From the NCBI RefSeq assembly GCF_004358675.1, contig NZ_SMZO01000033.1:1-42218 (forward strand): DNA of 42,218 nucleotides. The letters run 5' to 3'. This DNA comes from Meridianimarinicoccus aquatilis (lineage in GTDB: Bacteria > Pseudomonadota > Alphaproteobacteria > Rhodobacterales > Rhodobacteraceae). Below are positions 15,721 to 25,227 of the stretch, in pieces; position 1 is the first letter of the stretch, and each line of letters begins with the position of its first letter. A program made the position numbers and the translations under genes. The notes beneath the pieces were generated by a model. It saw only the letters and a list, made by a program, of their open reading frames with translations, was not told the origin of the DNA and did no database searches.

Positions 15721-17010
15721 TCAGTTCAGAAGAAACGACGGTAGCCAAAGCGACACTGCAGGAACATAGGTGACCAGCATCAGCGCCACGAAAATGGCAA
15801 TGTAGAATGGCCAGATTGACTTCATGGCTTCTTCGATGCGTATCCGCCCCACGGCGCATCCGACGAAAAGACAGGTTCCGACAGGGGGTGTGCACAGGCC
15901 GATGCCGAGGTTGATCAGCAACATGATGCCGAACTGTGTGGGGTCCATTCCAAGACCTTTGGCGATGGGCAGAAAGATTGGTGTGCAGATCAGGATCAGC
16001 GCGGCCATGTCCATGATCATACCCAAAAGAAGCAGGATCACGTTGATCATCAAAAGAATGATGATCGGGTTGTCCGAAATCGAGACGAGCAGCCCCGACA
16101 GTTTTGCAGGCACTTGATACAGGGCCAACAGGTAGGCAAACGAACTGGCGAATGCGATCAGGATCATTACCATCGACGTCGTGCGAACCGCGCCGGTGAC
16201 TGAGGTCTTGAAGGCTTCCCACGTCAGTGTCTTGTAATAGAACGTCGTGAGCAAAAGAGCATAGATTGCGCCAAAGGCACCAGATTCCGTCACGGTGAAG
16301 ACGCCCGATAGCGTCCCGCCAACGATGATGACCGCAGTCATGAAACCCGGAATGGCATCGCGCGCAGTCTCTGCAACAACGCGCCAACCCGGGAACGGCT
16401 CGGACGGATAGTTGTGCTTGACTGACAAGATGTAGGCCGCAACAGCCAGACTGACGCACATCAATATGCCGGGCAGAACACCGGCAAGGAACAGACCAGA
16501 GACGGAAATACCACCACCAGCCGCAACAGCGAAGATGATCATGTTGTGGCTTGGTGGAATGACGATCCCGGCGATGGATGAGGTCACTGTGACGTTGACG
16601 GCAAAATCAGGGCGATAGCCACGCTCTTTCATCACGGGTACCAGCAGTGACCCAAGGGCTGAAATATCAGCGACCGCAGACCCTGAGATGCCGCCGAAAA
16701 GCATCGACGAGAAGATGTTGACCATCGCAAGGCCGCCCTTGAGGTGACCCACCAGTGCGGATGCAAGCTTCACTAGGCGCTTGGCGATCCCGCCATGCAG
16801 CATGATTTCGCCGGCGAAAATGAAGAACGGAATGGCCAGAAGCGAAAACACCGATACGCCGGATGTGGCGCGCTGGAATGTGATCAGCGCCGGAAAACCT
16901 TCGTACCAGAAGGCCGCGGCGGCGGCGATACCCATTGCAAAAGCTACAGGAGCGCCAATTACGACACCCGCTGCGAAAACGCCAAGAAGTAGAAGAAGTC
17001 CCAAGGTCAA
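15721..17010 (-). CDS. dctM: TRAP transporter large permease (DctM)
   Basis: 429 residues, very hydrophobic, about 12 membrane segments. It carries family motifs such as GGISGSAVADISALGSLLVP and IPPSHNMIIFAVAAG, and a MDMAALILICTPIFLPI region in the second half. DctM forms the Na+-coupled transport channel of tripartite ATP-independent periplasmic transporters. Its ATG overlaps the dctQ stop. With dctQ and dctP it forms a full high-affinity uptake system for an organic or sugar acid. Confidence 0.93.
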   Translation of the reverse strand: MTLGLLLLLGVFAAGVVIGAPVAFAMGIAAAAAFWYEGFPALITFQRATSGVSVFSLLAIPFFIFAGEIMLHGGIAKRLVKLASALVGHLKGGLAMVNIFSSMLFGGISGSAVADISALGSLLVPVMKERGYRPDFAVNVTVTSSIAGIVIPPSHNMIIFAVAAGGGISVSGLFLAGVLPGILMCVSLAVAAYILSVKHNYPSEPFPGWRVVAETARDAIPGFMTAVIIVGGTLSGVFTVTESGAFGAIYALLLTTFYYKTLTWEAFKTSVTGAVRTTSMVMILIAFASSFAYLLALYQVPAKLSGLLVSISDNPIIILLMINVILLLLGMIMDMAALILICTPIFLPIAKGLGMDPTQFGIMLLINLGIGLCTPPVGTCLFVGCAVGRIRIEEAMKSIWPFYIAIFVALMLVTYVPAVSLWLPSFLLN

Positions 17011-17537
17011 TTATCCTCGAACAGGGTATCGGGCGACCACGCGTCGAACCGGATGATGCGGGCGACGCCGCGTGTGCCAGAAAAAAGAACCATCAACGCG
17101 CCTAGGGAGGTGATTGCCGCCGTGCGCAGGGATTCTGGCACCTGCAGCATGGGCAGCATCGTATCCCAGCCAAAGCGCATTAAAGCGATACCAGCGACGA
17201 GCATTGCGATACCAAAGGCGGCCAGAGCAAAATCTGTAAAAATCATCAGGCATTTGCGTGTCGTGACAGGAAGCATGTCGCGAAAAAGAGTCACGCCAAT
17301 ATGCGTGTTTTCGTGCACGCCAACAGCGGCCCCAAGGAACGCGATATAGCAAATCAGAAGAAGTGCTAATTGTTCGACCCAAGTGGGGGTGGCGTTCAGG
17401 ACGTAGCGGCCAAACACCAGCCATCCGAATGTCGAGATAAGAACAACAAGAGCGACAGAGGCCACTATGAGGCAAACCGTTCGGATGAGCCCGAGAGCCC
17501 GCCCAACCCGCTGCCCGTAGACAAGATCCGAGGTCAT
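17007..17537 (-). CDS. dctQ: TRAP transporter small permease (DctQ)
   Basis: 176 residues with four predicted membrane helices: about residues 19-41, 51-68, 91-110 and 133-155. The FGWLVFGRYVLNATPTWVEQLALLL stretch, with the conserved W-E pair at the end of helix 1 and start of helix 2, is typical of DctQ. It is co-translated with dctM (4-nt overlap) and sits 57 nt after dctP. Confidence 0.9.
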   Translation of the reverse strand: MTSDLVYGQRVGRALGLIRTVCLIVASVALVVLISTFGWLVFGRYVLNATPTWVEQLALLLICYIAFLGAAVGVHENTHIGVTLFRDMLPVTTRKCLMIFTDFALAAFGIAMLVAGIALMRFGWDTMLPMLQVPESLRTAAITSLGALMVLFSGTRGVARIIRFDAWSPDTLFEDN

Positions 17538-17561
17538 TGGCTGTCTTTCAAACGAAATGAC

Positions 17562-17585
17562 GGGGACCGGAATAAACCGGTCCCC
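17562..17585 (-). terminator. Intercistronic hairpin between dctP and dctQ
   Basis: A perfect 9-bp GC-rich stem, GGGGACCGG (17562-17570) and CCGGTCCCC (17577-17585), with a 6-nt loop. It lies 10 nt after the dctP stop. There is no strong U run, so it may be a partial terminator or a 3' stabiliser giving more DctP than DctQM. Confidence 0.6.
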
Positions 17586-17594
17586 ATTTTGAGA

Positions 17595-18581
17595 TTACTC
17601 GGCGTTGCGGATCATGTTGACCAGATCGGCAAGGTCCGGGTTGCTTTCAAGGAAGGCGTCATAAACCGGGGTCATGGCTTCCTGGAATGGCGCTTTGTCG
17701 GCGATGGTGTTCACTTCGGTGCCGCCAGCCTTGACGATTTCAAGGCTTGCCGCTTCCCGCTCTGCCCAGAGTTCACGCTGGTAGTCGGCGCTTGCGCGGC
17801 CTGCTGCCATCACGATGTCCTGCTGCTCGGGCGTGAGCTTGTCCCAAGTCGCTTTGCTCATGACCAGCGCTTCTGGAATGATCAGGTGCTCGGACAAGGA
17901 ATAGTACTTGGCCACTTCAAAGTGGTTGGTCGACTCGTAGGATGGTGGGTTGTTTTCTGCACCGTCCACGACACCTGTTTTCAGTGACTGATAGACTTCT
18001 GCAAAGGCCATCGGCGTTGCGTTGCCGTCCATTGCTTCGATCATTTTCACGAAGAGATCGTTGGACATGACGCGGACCTTAAGGCCTTCGACGTCTGCCG
18101 GTGTATTGATCGGGCGAACCGAATTATAGAAAGACCGTGCGCCTGCTGCATACCAGCCAAGAGCAATGATACCCTTTTCTTTCATGCCTTCGCCGATCGC
18201 GTCGCCAACGGCGCCATCCATCAAGCGGTACATCTCTGGTACGCTCGAAAAGATGAACGGAAGCGATACAACATTGGTTTCGGGTACGGATTGGCCCATC
18301 GGCCCAAGGCTGAAGACAGCAAAGTCGAGCGCGCCAAGACGCACTTGTTCAATTGCGTCGGGCTGCGAGCCCAGAACACCATTGTGGAAAACTTTGCCAG
18401 AAATTTCGCCGCCGGTTTTTTCGCTTACTTCGGCGATGAACGACTCCATGCCGGCGGACACAGGATAGTCCTCGACGTGGATGTTCCAGCCGCGCAGATC
18501 GGCTGCATGTGCACCAGACACAAGCCCTGCTGCCAATGCGGCAGCGGCCGTGAGAGTTGTAAATTTGAAATTGATAGTCAT
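17595..18581 (-). CDS. dctP: TRAP transporter substrate-binding protein (DctP)
   Basis: 328 residues with an Ala-rich signal peptide (about 1-26, ending SGAHA) for periplasmic export. The conserved substrate region reads GLKVRVMSNDLFVKMIEAM, containing the Arg that usually binds the ligand carboxylate, followed by TPMAFAEVYQSLKTGVVDGAENN. The GAENNPPSYESTNHFEVAKYY stretch resembles binding proteins for uronates and related sugar acids. This hint, and the nearby remnant of a 2-oxoglutarate semialdehyde dehydrogenase, favour a sugar-acid ligand. Direct evidence is lacking. Confidence 0.92.
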   Translation of the reverse strand: MTINFKFTTLTAAAALAAGLVSGAHAADLRGWNIHVEDYPVSAGMESFIAEVSEKTGGEISGKVFHNGVLGSQPDAIEQVRLGALDFAVFSLGPMGQSVPETNVVSLPFIFSSVPEMYRLMDGAVGDAIGEGMKEKGIIALGWYAAGARSFYNSVRPINTPADVEGLKVRVMSNDLFVKMIEAMDGNATPMAFAEVYQSLKTGVVDGAENNPPSYESTNHFEVAKYYSLSEHLIIPEALVMSKATWDKLTPEQQDIVMAAGRASADYQRELWAEREAASLEIVKAGGTEVNTIADKAPFQEAMTPVYDAFLESNPDLADLVNMIRNAE

Positions 18582-18648
18582 GCGTCCCCTCCAGGTTGCT
18601 TTGCGTGGCCTCGCCCTCCAAGCGACTCTGGCCTACGACGGGAGCATG

Positions 18649-18679
18649 CTTGTATTTTATCTGGGATACAAGATAAAAA
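18649..18679 (-). promoter_or_regulatory. Nested palindromes upstream of dctP (candidate GntR operator)
   Basis: CTTGTAT (18649-18655), 10 nt, ATACAAG (18666-18672) form one palindrome. ATTTTATCT (18654-18662), 8 nt, AGATAAAAT (18671-18679) form a second overlapping one. Both lie about 70-100 nt upstream of the dctP start. The 9-mer CTTGTATCC recurs at 19486-19494, just upstream of the gntR start. Confidence 0.6.
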
Positions 18680-18759
18680 TAGGCCAACGCCCCAGTATGC
18701 TTCGCCGCGTTCAGTTTTCACAAGAAATGATCGGGAATTTCGACCGCGAAAGCGCGAAG

Positions 18760-19473
18760 CTATGCGTCGCCGTCTTCGAAATATGCCGAGCCGGTCTTGC
18801 GGATCGCGGCGATCGTTTCGTCCAGCCTGGTCAGATGGGCCATGCCCGCATCAACCGCAGCTTCGCCATCACCGGCCTTGAGGGCGTCAGCAATGTCTTG
18901 GTGATCGCTTATAAGTTGCGGCATGCGTTCTTCTTTTGAAAGGCCCAATGTGCACAGGCGATCGACCTTTTCCTTTTCAGCCCGAATAAGGTCAAACGCA
19001 TAGGGCACACCGCCAATTTCACACACAGTCTTATGAAAATCATAGTCGAGCTCTGCAAAGGCTTTTTGGTCGCGTTCGGCCCATGCTTTACGCTGAAGCG
19101 CCAACTGCGCATCAAGTTGGAAGCCTTCCGCAGGGCCGCAGGCTTTGGCTGCTTTGCGCAAGGCGGCCGCTTCGATTGCGGCGCGTACGAAGCGGCTTTT
19201 CTCGATTGAGCTTGCCGAGAACTTCCGCACTTCGGTCGCTTTTTTGGGCCTCACCAAGATCAGGTCCATGGCCTCAAGTCGGCTGAATGCCTCGCGAACG
19301 GGTTGGCGGGAAACGCCAAAGCGGGCGGCAATGTCAGCTTCTGAAATGCGAGTGCCGGGCAGAAGGCGCATCAAGGTGATTTCGCGATAGAGAAATTCGA
19401 CAATCATTGCGACGCTGCTTTGGCGGGTTTGGGGTGTGGCTGTTTCCGTCACTGTCCTGTCCTCTTCCGGCAT
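18760..19473 (-). CDS. GntR-family regulator with FCD domain
   Basis: 237 residues. The winged helix-turn-helix occupies about residues 25-90 (MRLLPGTRISEADIAARFGVSRQPVREAFSRLE). The C-terminal all-helical FCD ligand domain (about 100-225) carries the metal or ligand residues expected in DYDFHKTVCEIGG, SDHQDIADAL and HLTRLDETI. FCD proteins usually bind an organic acid and release DNA. It lies upstream of and in the same direction as dctPQM, so it probably controls this transporter and itself. Palindromic and direct repeats flank both. Confidence 0.9.
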   Translation of the reverse strand: MPEEDRTVTETATPQTRQSSVAMIVEFLYREITLMRLLPGTRISEADIAARFGVSRQPVREAFSRLEAMDLILVRPKKATEVRKFSASSIEKSRFVRAAIEAAALRKAAKACGPAEGFQLDAQLALQRKAWAERDQKAFAELDYDFHKTVCEIGGVPYAFDLIRAEKEKVDRLCTLGLSKEERMPQLISDHQDIADALKAGDGEAAVDAGMAHLTRLDETIAAIRKTGSAYFEDGDA

Positions 19474-19485
19474 GCTGCAGCTTTT

Positions 19486-19578
19486 CTTGTATCCGGCGAG
19501 ATGCCGGTCGCCGCGGGGTGGCGGACTTAAAGATGGGCGCTAAGAACTAGTATATCAACTAGTATACATAAAGACTAG
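19486..19578 (-). promoter_or_regulatory. gntR upstream region: shared 9-mer and 12-bp-period direct repeat
   Basis: CTTGTATCC at 19486-19494 lies 13 nt upstream of the gntR start and matches one half of the dctP operator candidate. Further upstream, AACTAGTATA occurs twice (19545-19554 and 19557-19566), a direct repeat with 12-bp period, with a third partial GACTAG at 19573. On the - strand these read TATACTAGTT, which can include a -10 box. Likely promoter with regulator sites. Confidence 0.45.
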
Positions 19579-20104
19579 ATGCGCCGACAACGATGTGTGG
19601 GAAGCCATCCTAAGGTCGCATGGGCACATGTGAATGCGACCGATTGCAACTCAATACCTGACGACTTGGATTTCACAAATATTTTTAAAGTGCACGTCTG
19701 TCGAGATATTCTTTGATCACTGCATCAGTTGGATAAGGGCAGCGTGCAGCAGGCCAGCGAATGGATGTGTTCGTGATGGTGATTTGGGCTGTGATGGTGA
19801 CAAAACGGTCCGCTTAGCCACGGATAATCAGTATTTCCAAACCCGCATATGCGCCCATGAAAACGACCATCCTTTCGGGCATCAGCCCGAGTTTGTGCCT
19901 GATGTAGGGATGGTGGCTAACTCAGGCTCGAAAATCACAAATAAGTACAAATATGGTCGATGTGGAAAATTTTCTTCCAAGATTGAGCATACGCTGAAAC
20001 GTCGTTTGGTCATGCGGTGGTGGTCCGCAGGGCGTGATGTGAGCAGGTTGATCCTTAGCTTGGCGAACCCTTCGACGAACCTACGCCTATTGGCTGCAAT
20101 GATA
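19579..20104 (+). other. Long intergenic stretch, no supported gene
   Basis: About 525 bp without a recognised gene. A short hairpin, TCGGGC-ATCA-GCCCGA, lies near 19880. Open frames on both strands here look unlike proteins and match nothing I know. The dehydrogenase remnant at its right edge suggests eroded DNA. Confidence 0.4.
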
Positions 20105-20637
<533 letters not shown>

Positions 20638-20666
20638 CGGTTGCCAAGGTTGGTCGGTGTGTCGCC

Positions 20667-21407
20667 TCAGATATAGCCGGACAAGCCACGCCAACCGGCA
20701 ATAACGGCTGACAAGCCCATGACGCCAATCGCAACCTGGCGATACTGGTCCCCATCCAACCTGTTGAACACTTCCGTTCCCACTTTTGTGCCAAGTGCCA
20801 GCGCCGGTATTGAGATGACGGTAAGGGCGAGGATTTGGGCGCTTACACCGCCTGCAATGATCAGGCCCGGTGTTGCGATCAAAGCGGTGACAAAGAAGAA
20901 CAAGAACAGCGAAGCGCGGGTTTGTACCGCGCTGATGCCACTGCCTAGGTAAAATGCAACGGCGGGTGGCCCGGGCATTGCTGCCAACCCAGAGAACGCG
21001 CCAGAGGCAACGCCAGCAAACAGAGCAAGCCCATGGCGCGGGCGTGGTTCTGTTGGTTTGTACCGCAAAAGCAATGCGAGCCCGCCCAAAACGGCTGCTG
21101 CAATCAGAATCCTTGCCGCATCTGGGCTCAGCGCTGCCAGAGCAAAGATGCCAATTGGTGTTCCCAATAGCGATCCCAGACAAAGCCGCATCAAAGTGGG
21201 TTTGTGTACGTTACTGTGCATCGAAAAGATGTCGTGTACCCCGACAATCACCTGCATCAGAACGGCAAGCGTCACGGCTTGCAAAGGTGGCAAGACAAGC
21301 GACAAGATCGGCACAGCGGCCAGCGCGAAGCCAAATCCTGCTATCCCGCGCAGTAGGGCTGAAAAAAAGACTGCGCCAACAACAAGCGCCGTCAACGTGG
21401 TAAACAT
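20667..21407 (-). CDS. TauE/SafE-family permease (putative sulfite or organosulfonate exporter)
   Basis: 246 residues, about seven to eight membrane helices in two similar halves. GIAGFGFALAAVPILSLVLPP in the first half and SGLAAMPGPPAVAFYLGSG in the second are the paired Gly/Pro-rich motifs of TauE/SafE proteins. The family moves anions such as sulfite, sulfoacetate or taurine-related compounds. The substrate is not clear here. It is monocistronic and is flanked by pseudogenes on both sides. Confidence 0.85.
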   Translation of the reverse strand: MFTTLTALVVGAVFFSALLRGIAGFGFALAAVPILSLVLPPLQAVTLAVLMQVIVGVHDIFSMHSNVHKPTLMRLCLGSLLGTPIGIFALAALSPDAARILIAAAVLGGLALLLRYKPTEPRPRHGLALFAGVASGAFSGLAAMPGPPAVAFYLGSGISAVQTRASLFLFFFVTALIATPGLIIAGGVSAQILALTVISIPALALGTKVGTEVFNRLDGDQYRQVAIGVMGLSAVIAGWRGLSGYI

Positions 21408-21591
21408 GTGGGGGTCTCCGCCAAACAGGGGGTCGCAATTGCCCTTATCCGATCAACCCGACGGTTGATTGTGCCAGTGGCAGCATTCTTATGGGTCCAG
21501 TTCAAGTGTCTTCAACGGGCCCTATATTTTTAACGGCCCTACGCAATTTCGCCCCGAAAATGCATACCCGGTATGATTGCACCGCATTCAG

Positions 21592-21981
21592 TCAATAACA
21601 GGCCGAGGCGTGAGAATTGACCATCGTCTCGGGTTGGACCAAGGGAAGCGCGGCTTTCAACCCGTCGCGCAGAAGGCCCAAAACACCCGCAGGCAGCACG
21701 ACGTCGCGGTCTTTGCAGCCCTTTGCCTGAAAAATTCGAGTGATTTCTTGAGCGCTGTCGATATCGCCCACCTTCAGCCGCACAACTTCGTCGGCACGCA
21801 TCCCGCAACCATAGGCCAGCGATAACATCACGCGGGGGCCTTCAGGCTGGGAGCCATAACCAAAATGCGCCCAAGTTCGTTTTTGCTCAGCACGGGTGGC
21901 CCCTTCACCGGCTCTCCAAGTCAGAAAATCTCGACCACCAATTCGTGCTGTCAAAGCGTCACCCAGAACAGAAATTTTCAC
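21592..21981 (-). pseudogene. Tyrosine recombinase (phage-type integrase) fragment
   Basis: The frame contains LSLAYGCGMRADEVVRLKVGDID, followed by ITRIFQAKGCKDRDVVLPAGVLGLL, which is the first catalytic-domain block of XerC/D-like integrases with the catalytic Arg (G-M-R). The sequence then diverges and stops. The distal HxxR...H...Y residues are missing, and the N-terminal part does not look like the family. It is a truncated remnant that marks past insertion. About 780 bp between the TauE gene and the next gene hold only this remnant. Confidence 0.65.
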
Positions 21982-22189
21982 CGCACATGGTATGGTTGCG
22001 CGCGCAAATGCTCGGCCCGTTCGCGACGTTCCGCGTGCGAGGGCGGAGGTCTGCGGTTCGATGTGCCAAGAGCGAAAGTAATCAACATTGCTTTTGAAGC
22101 TTCAACTGATCGCTTTCATAACGATTTCTTTCGACGGAAAAACACATCGGCTGCGTTAAAGATGTATTGCCTCAGCCAAGGATCCAATC

Positions 22190-22831
22190 ATGAAGCTTGC
22201 TCTCAACGCACTGGCCGTACTGGCCACAACTGTACTTCCGCTTTCAGCTGAAACCCTCTCGGCAGATGTTTGGGCCGACAATTGGTTTGAGATGCGCATC
22301 GATGGCGTACAGGTTGCAGAAGACAGCGTATCAATCACCACAGAGCGGTCGTTTAATGCTGAAAGGTTCAGTTTTGAGGCCGAGCGCCCTTTTGTAATTG
22401 GTTTGGTCGCCAAGGATTTCAAAGAGAACGACACAGGGTTGGAGTATATTGGAACCTCGCGCCAACAAATGGGCGACGGCGGCGTGATTTTGCAGATTTT
22501 GGATGAGGCAGGGTCACCTGTCGCCGTCAGTGATGATGGCTGGCAGTGTCTTGTGATCCATACCGCACCGATCGACAAATCCTGTGAATCTGCGACTGAT
22601 CCTGTCGCGGGCGAAGGAGTTTGCACGTTTGAAATGGCGGCTGAACCCGCAGGATGGGATACAGCCGATTTTGATGCCTCTGATTGGCCGCAAGCGGATG
22701 TCTATTCCGAACGCCAGGTCAGCCCCAAGGACGGCTACGACAAAATCAATTGGGTTGAGAGTGCTGAGTTGATTTGGGGTCCAGATCTGGAGCAAAGCAA
22801 CACTGTTCTGTGCCGCCTGACGGTAGAATGA
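22190..22831 (+). CDS. Secreted protein of unknown function, paired with YHYH gene
   Basis: 213 residues with an N-terminal signal peptide (about 1-21, ending PLSAE) and no further membrane segment, so probably periplasmic. AAGGA lies 8 nt before ATG 22190. The mature part is acidic and beta-rich looking, with several Cys residues (WQCLVIH, KSCES, GVCTFEM, VLCRL) that could form disulphides, and Trp-rich stretches (ADVWADNWFEM, ASDWPQADVY). I do not recognise a family. It stands 4 nt before the YHYH-protein gene and the two are surely co-transcribed. Confidence 0.75.
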   Translation: MKLALNALAVLATTVLPLSAETLSADVWADNWFEMRIDGVQVAEDSVSITTERSFNAERFSFEAERPFVIGLVAKDFKENDTGLEYIGTSRQQMGDGGVILQILDEAGSPVAVSDDGWQCLVIHTAPIDKSCESATDPVAGEGVCTFEMAAEPAGWDTADFDASDWPQADVYSERQVSPKDGYDKINWVESAELIWGPDLEQSNTVLCRLTVE

Positions 22832-22835
22832 CCAT

Positions 22836-23816
22836 ATGCGGGACCATCAAGCTATGCCCCTTTCCAGACCCATCGCGCTTGTTGCCTTTTCGATTGTGGT
22901 TGTTCCCACACACGCCAGCGCCCATGAAGATCAGTGCAACGTGGTTGCCGCCTCTGTCGCGGATGCGGGATTTACTGACGATGTCACTGTGACTTGCACC
23001 GACAGCCACGCAATTTTGACATCAGACACCTACCCAGACCACGACTTGATGACGGGGATTATCGGCACAAACGAACAGGTGCCCGTACCTGCAGAATACG
23101 CCGCGCCGATCATCTTGACGCCAACGCTGGGGACGACACCTTTGACGCGCGATGCGGCTTTGGGCGTTGCGGTGAACGGTGTGCCGATTTACGATTATAC
23201 TGGTGGCGGCGAGATGTCTGAGGCCGATCTCGCGCACCACCAAGCGCAGCACGACACCTTGCAAACCAACCAGTTGGACGTGTGCGGCGGTCATGCGGGA
23301 CGGGGCGATGATTACCACTATCACGCCAAGCCCGTTTGTATGATTGAGCAGATGGAAAACGCTGCTGACGCTGCGATCATTGGTTGGGCGTTCGACGGCT
23401 TCCCGATCTACGGCGATGCCAATCCTGACGGGACTGCGATCGCAGAGGGGACATTGGATGTCTGCAATGGTCAACCCGATGAAGTGTTTGGCTACCGATA
23501 TCACACGTCACCCGGCTCCCCCTATATCGTTCAATGTCTCATGGGCGAAGTCCCTGATTTTGATGCCTTGCCACGTGTGCGCCCTTTGTCCGCTGCAACG
23601 GGAGGTGGAACGCAGCCAGGTCGCCCGCCACAAGGCGGGGTTGAGGGTCTTGTGTTTACGCAAAACGATGATGGCAGTCGCAGCATGGATTACACATATG
23701 AGGGTGAACCCTATTTCATCCGCTACGCACCTGCTAAGAATGAAGGCTGCTATTCATTCACAACTCAAACCGTTACAAACAAGGGTGAATTGATGGTCGG
23801 CGAGTTCTGTCGATGA
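22836..23816 (+). CDS. YHYH-domain secreted protein
   Basis: 326 residues (ATG 22836; ATG 22854 is an alternative start) with a signal peptide ending near THASAH. The central domain has the defining GDDYHYHAKPVC motif, preceded by LDVCGGHAGR and followed by IIGWAFDGFPIYG and a second GYRYHTSPGSPYIVQCLMG. This is the YHYH family, found in secreted proteins of marine bacteria; the conserved His and Cys suggest metal binding, but no activity is established to my knowledge. The C-terminal 60 residues are a separate small region ending in GELMVGEFCR. It lies downstream of another secreted protein. Confidence 0.85.
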   Translation: MRDHQAMPLSRPIALVAFSIVVVPTHASAHEDQCNVVAASVADAGFTDDVTVTCTDSHAILTSDTYPDHDLMTGIIGTNEQVPVPAEYAAPIILTPTLGTTPLTRDAALGVAVNGVPIYDYTGGGEMSEADLAHHQAQHDTLQTNQLDVCGGHAGRGDDYHYHAKPVCMIEQMENAADAAIIGWAFDGFPIYGDANPDGTAIAEGTLDVCNGQPDEVFGYRYHTSPGSPYIVQCLMGEVPDFDALPRVRPLSAATGGGTQPGRPPQGGVEGLVFTQNDDGSRSMDYTYEGEPYFIRYAPAKNEGCYSFTTQTVTNKGELMVGEFCR

Positions 23817-23937
23817 CGCGGTTGCACAAATCAAGGCGTACTGCAGCATTGGGCGTACTTCCGCAATTACCCCTGACGCGCAGGACAGGGCGGCTAAATG
23901 GCAGTTAGTGGCAGGTCCGTTTGTTGCAACGCACCAA

Positions 23938-25134
23938 TCAGACTGTCACCCCTACACTTGCCTGCATCATGAATTGCGCTCCGATGGGTCGTGTGGCGGC
24001 GCCAATTGCTCGGGCCTTGCCGCCGATGCTGCCGCTTTCGATGCGCGGTTGGATCAGGCCGCGGGTGTCTTGGGTTACGACATAGCGGCGCACACGAGAA
24101 ACGAGGTCATCCCGGATGCTTGCTGGAAAAGCACCGTCGATCAGGATTGCTTCGAAATCAATGACCGAACAGGTGGACAGAGCAGCCTTGGCCAGTTCTT
24201 GGGCTGTCTGCCCCAACCATGGGTCAACATAGCGCGACAAAGAATGCCAGCTATCAGGGTCTGTCCAAAGCTGTTGTGGATCAAGCTCGACCTCACGTAG
24301 GCGCAGCTCTAGTTGATGGATTGACGCCATATCGATCAGCTGCATGCTTTCGCCATTGGGCCCAATGCTGCGCAGTGATCCAAGTGCGCCAGCGTTTCCT
24401 TGGCGTCCTTCAAAGACCGAGTTGTTTAAAACGATCCCGCCACCAATGAATGCGCCGATAAAGAAATAGGCGTAGTCGCGGAACTCTTTTCCACGTCCGT
24501 ATGTGTGTTCTGCTTGGCAGGCCGCAGTGGCATCGTTCAAGAGTAAAACAGGCAAACCTGTCCTTCGCTGAGCTTCTTCTTTTGGATCGATACCTTTCCA
24601 GGGCGAGGACGCCTCTGCCGTGCCAACTGATCTGTCGGGCCAGTTCCAAATTTCAAATGGGGCTGCGATTCCTATGCCGCAGATACGGCTGACGTGATCG
24701 GGCGGCATCGCTTCGGTAATGCTGTCAACGCCGTCTTCCAAGAAGTCAAAAATATCGCCCGGAATCGGCGATGGATAGGTCAGCTGCCGCTCTTCGCGCA
24801 GCTCCCCGGTTAAGTCGATAAGGACCAAATCGGCTGATCGGCGTCCAATCTTCAGCCCAAATGAGAACACGCCGTTTGAAGCCAACCTTATCGGGATAGA
24901 CGGTTTGCCAACTTTCCCGCGAACAGGTTCGCCTCGTTCAACAATCCCCTCGTCCCCAAGGCGGCGAAGGATGCTGGACACAGTCGGCGGGGAAAGTTCT
25001 GCGAGACGTGACAAGTCGCTGCCCGGCATCGGTCCGTTGCGCTGAAGTAGCGAAAGAAGAAGACGCTCGTTATGATCGCGAACGCCTTTCTGGCTCAAGC
25101 CGGTGCTGATGGATCTGATGAGTCCGTCTTCCAT
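23938..25134 (-). CDS. frcR: ROK-family transcriptional repressor (probable FrcR)
   Basis: 398 residues from ATG 25134, chosen because AAGG lies 8 nt upstream; ATG 25140 and GTG 25143 are also in frame. The N-terminal winged helix (about 20-75: LLSLLQRNGPMPGSDLSRLAEL, then SPPTVSSILRRL) binds DNA. The C-terminal ROK domain (about 85-390) has GIGIAAPFEIWNW, VLLLNDATAACQAEHTYGRG and FFIGAFIGGGIVLNNSVFEG. The usual Cys-rich zinc motif of ROK proteins is not evident. The gene is divergent from frcBCA across an AT-rich spacer, so it should control the sugar transporter. The name frcR is by position and family. Confidence 0.85.
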   Translation of the reverse strand: MEDGLIRSISTGLSQKGVRDHNERLLLSLLQRNGPMPGSDLSRLAELSPPTVSSILRRLGDEGIVERGEPVRGKVGKPSIPIRLASNGVFSFGLKIGRRSADLVLIDLTGELREERQLTYPSPIPGDIFDFLEDGVDSITEAMPPDHVSRICGIGIAAPFEIWNWPDRSVGTAEASSPWKGIDPKEEAQRRTGLPVLLLNDATAACQAEHTYGRGKEFRDYAYFFIGAFIGGGIVLNNSVFEGRQGNAGALGSLRSIGPNGESMQLIDMASIHQLELRLREVELDPQQLWTDPDSWHSLSRYVDPWLGQTAQELAKAALSTCSVIDFEAILIDGAFPASIRDDLVSRVRRYVVTQDTRGLIQPRIESGSIGGKARAIGAATRPIGAQFMMQASVGVTV

Positions 25135-25164
25135 AAGCATCACCTTAGCAGCCTAAAAACACAG

Positions 25165-25227
25165 GTAAACATATTAATAAGAAAACTTAACTAATTAATT
25201 GACAGCCGAGCAAGAATCGCGTTTCTT
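25165..25227 (+). promoter_or_regulatory. Shared promoter/operator region between ROK gene and frcB
   Basis: A very AT-rich stretch with two ATTAAT palindromes (near 25173 and 25194) flanking AAGAAAACTTAACTA. A TTGACA -35-like box is at 25199-25204; a -10 is not clear. AT-rich inverted repeats suit ROK repressors. The exact sites are a guess. Confidence 0.4.

Noticed and set aside
15533-15769. A + strand frame spanning the IS3 right end and the dctM end
   Set aside because: It crosses an IS boundary and overlaps dctM on the other strand.
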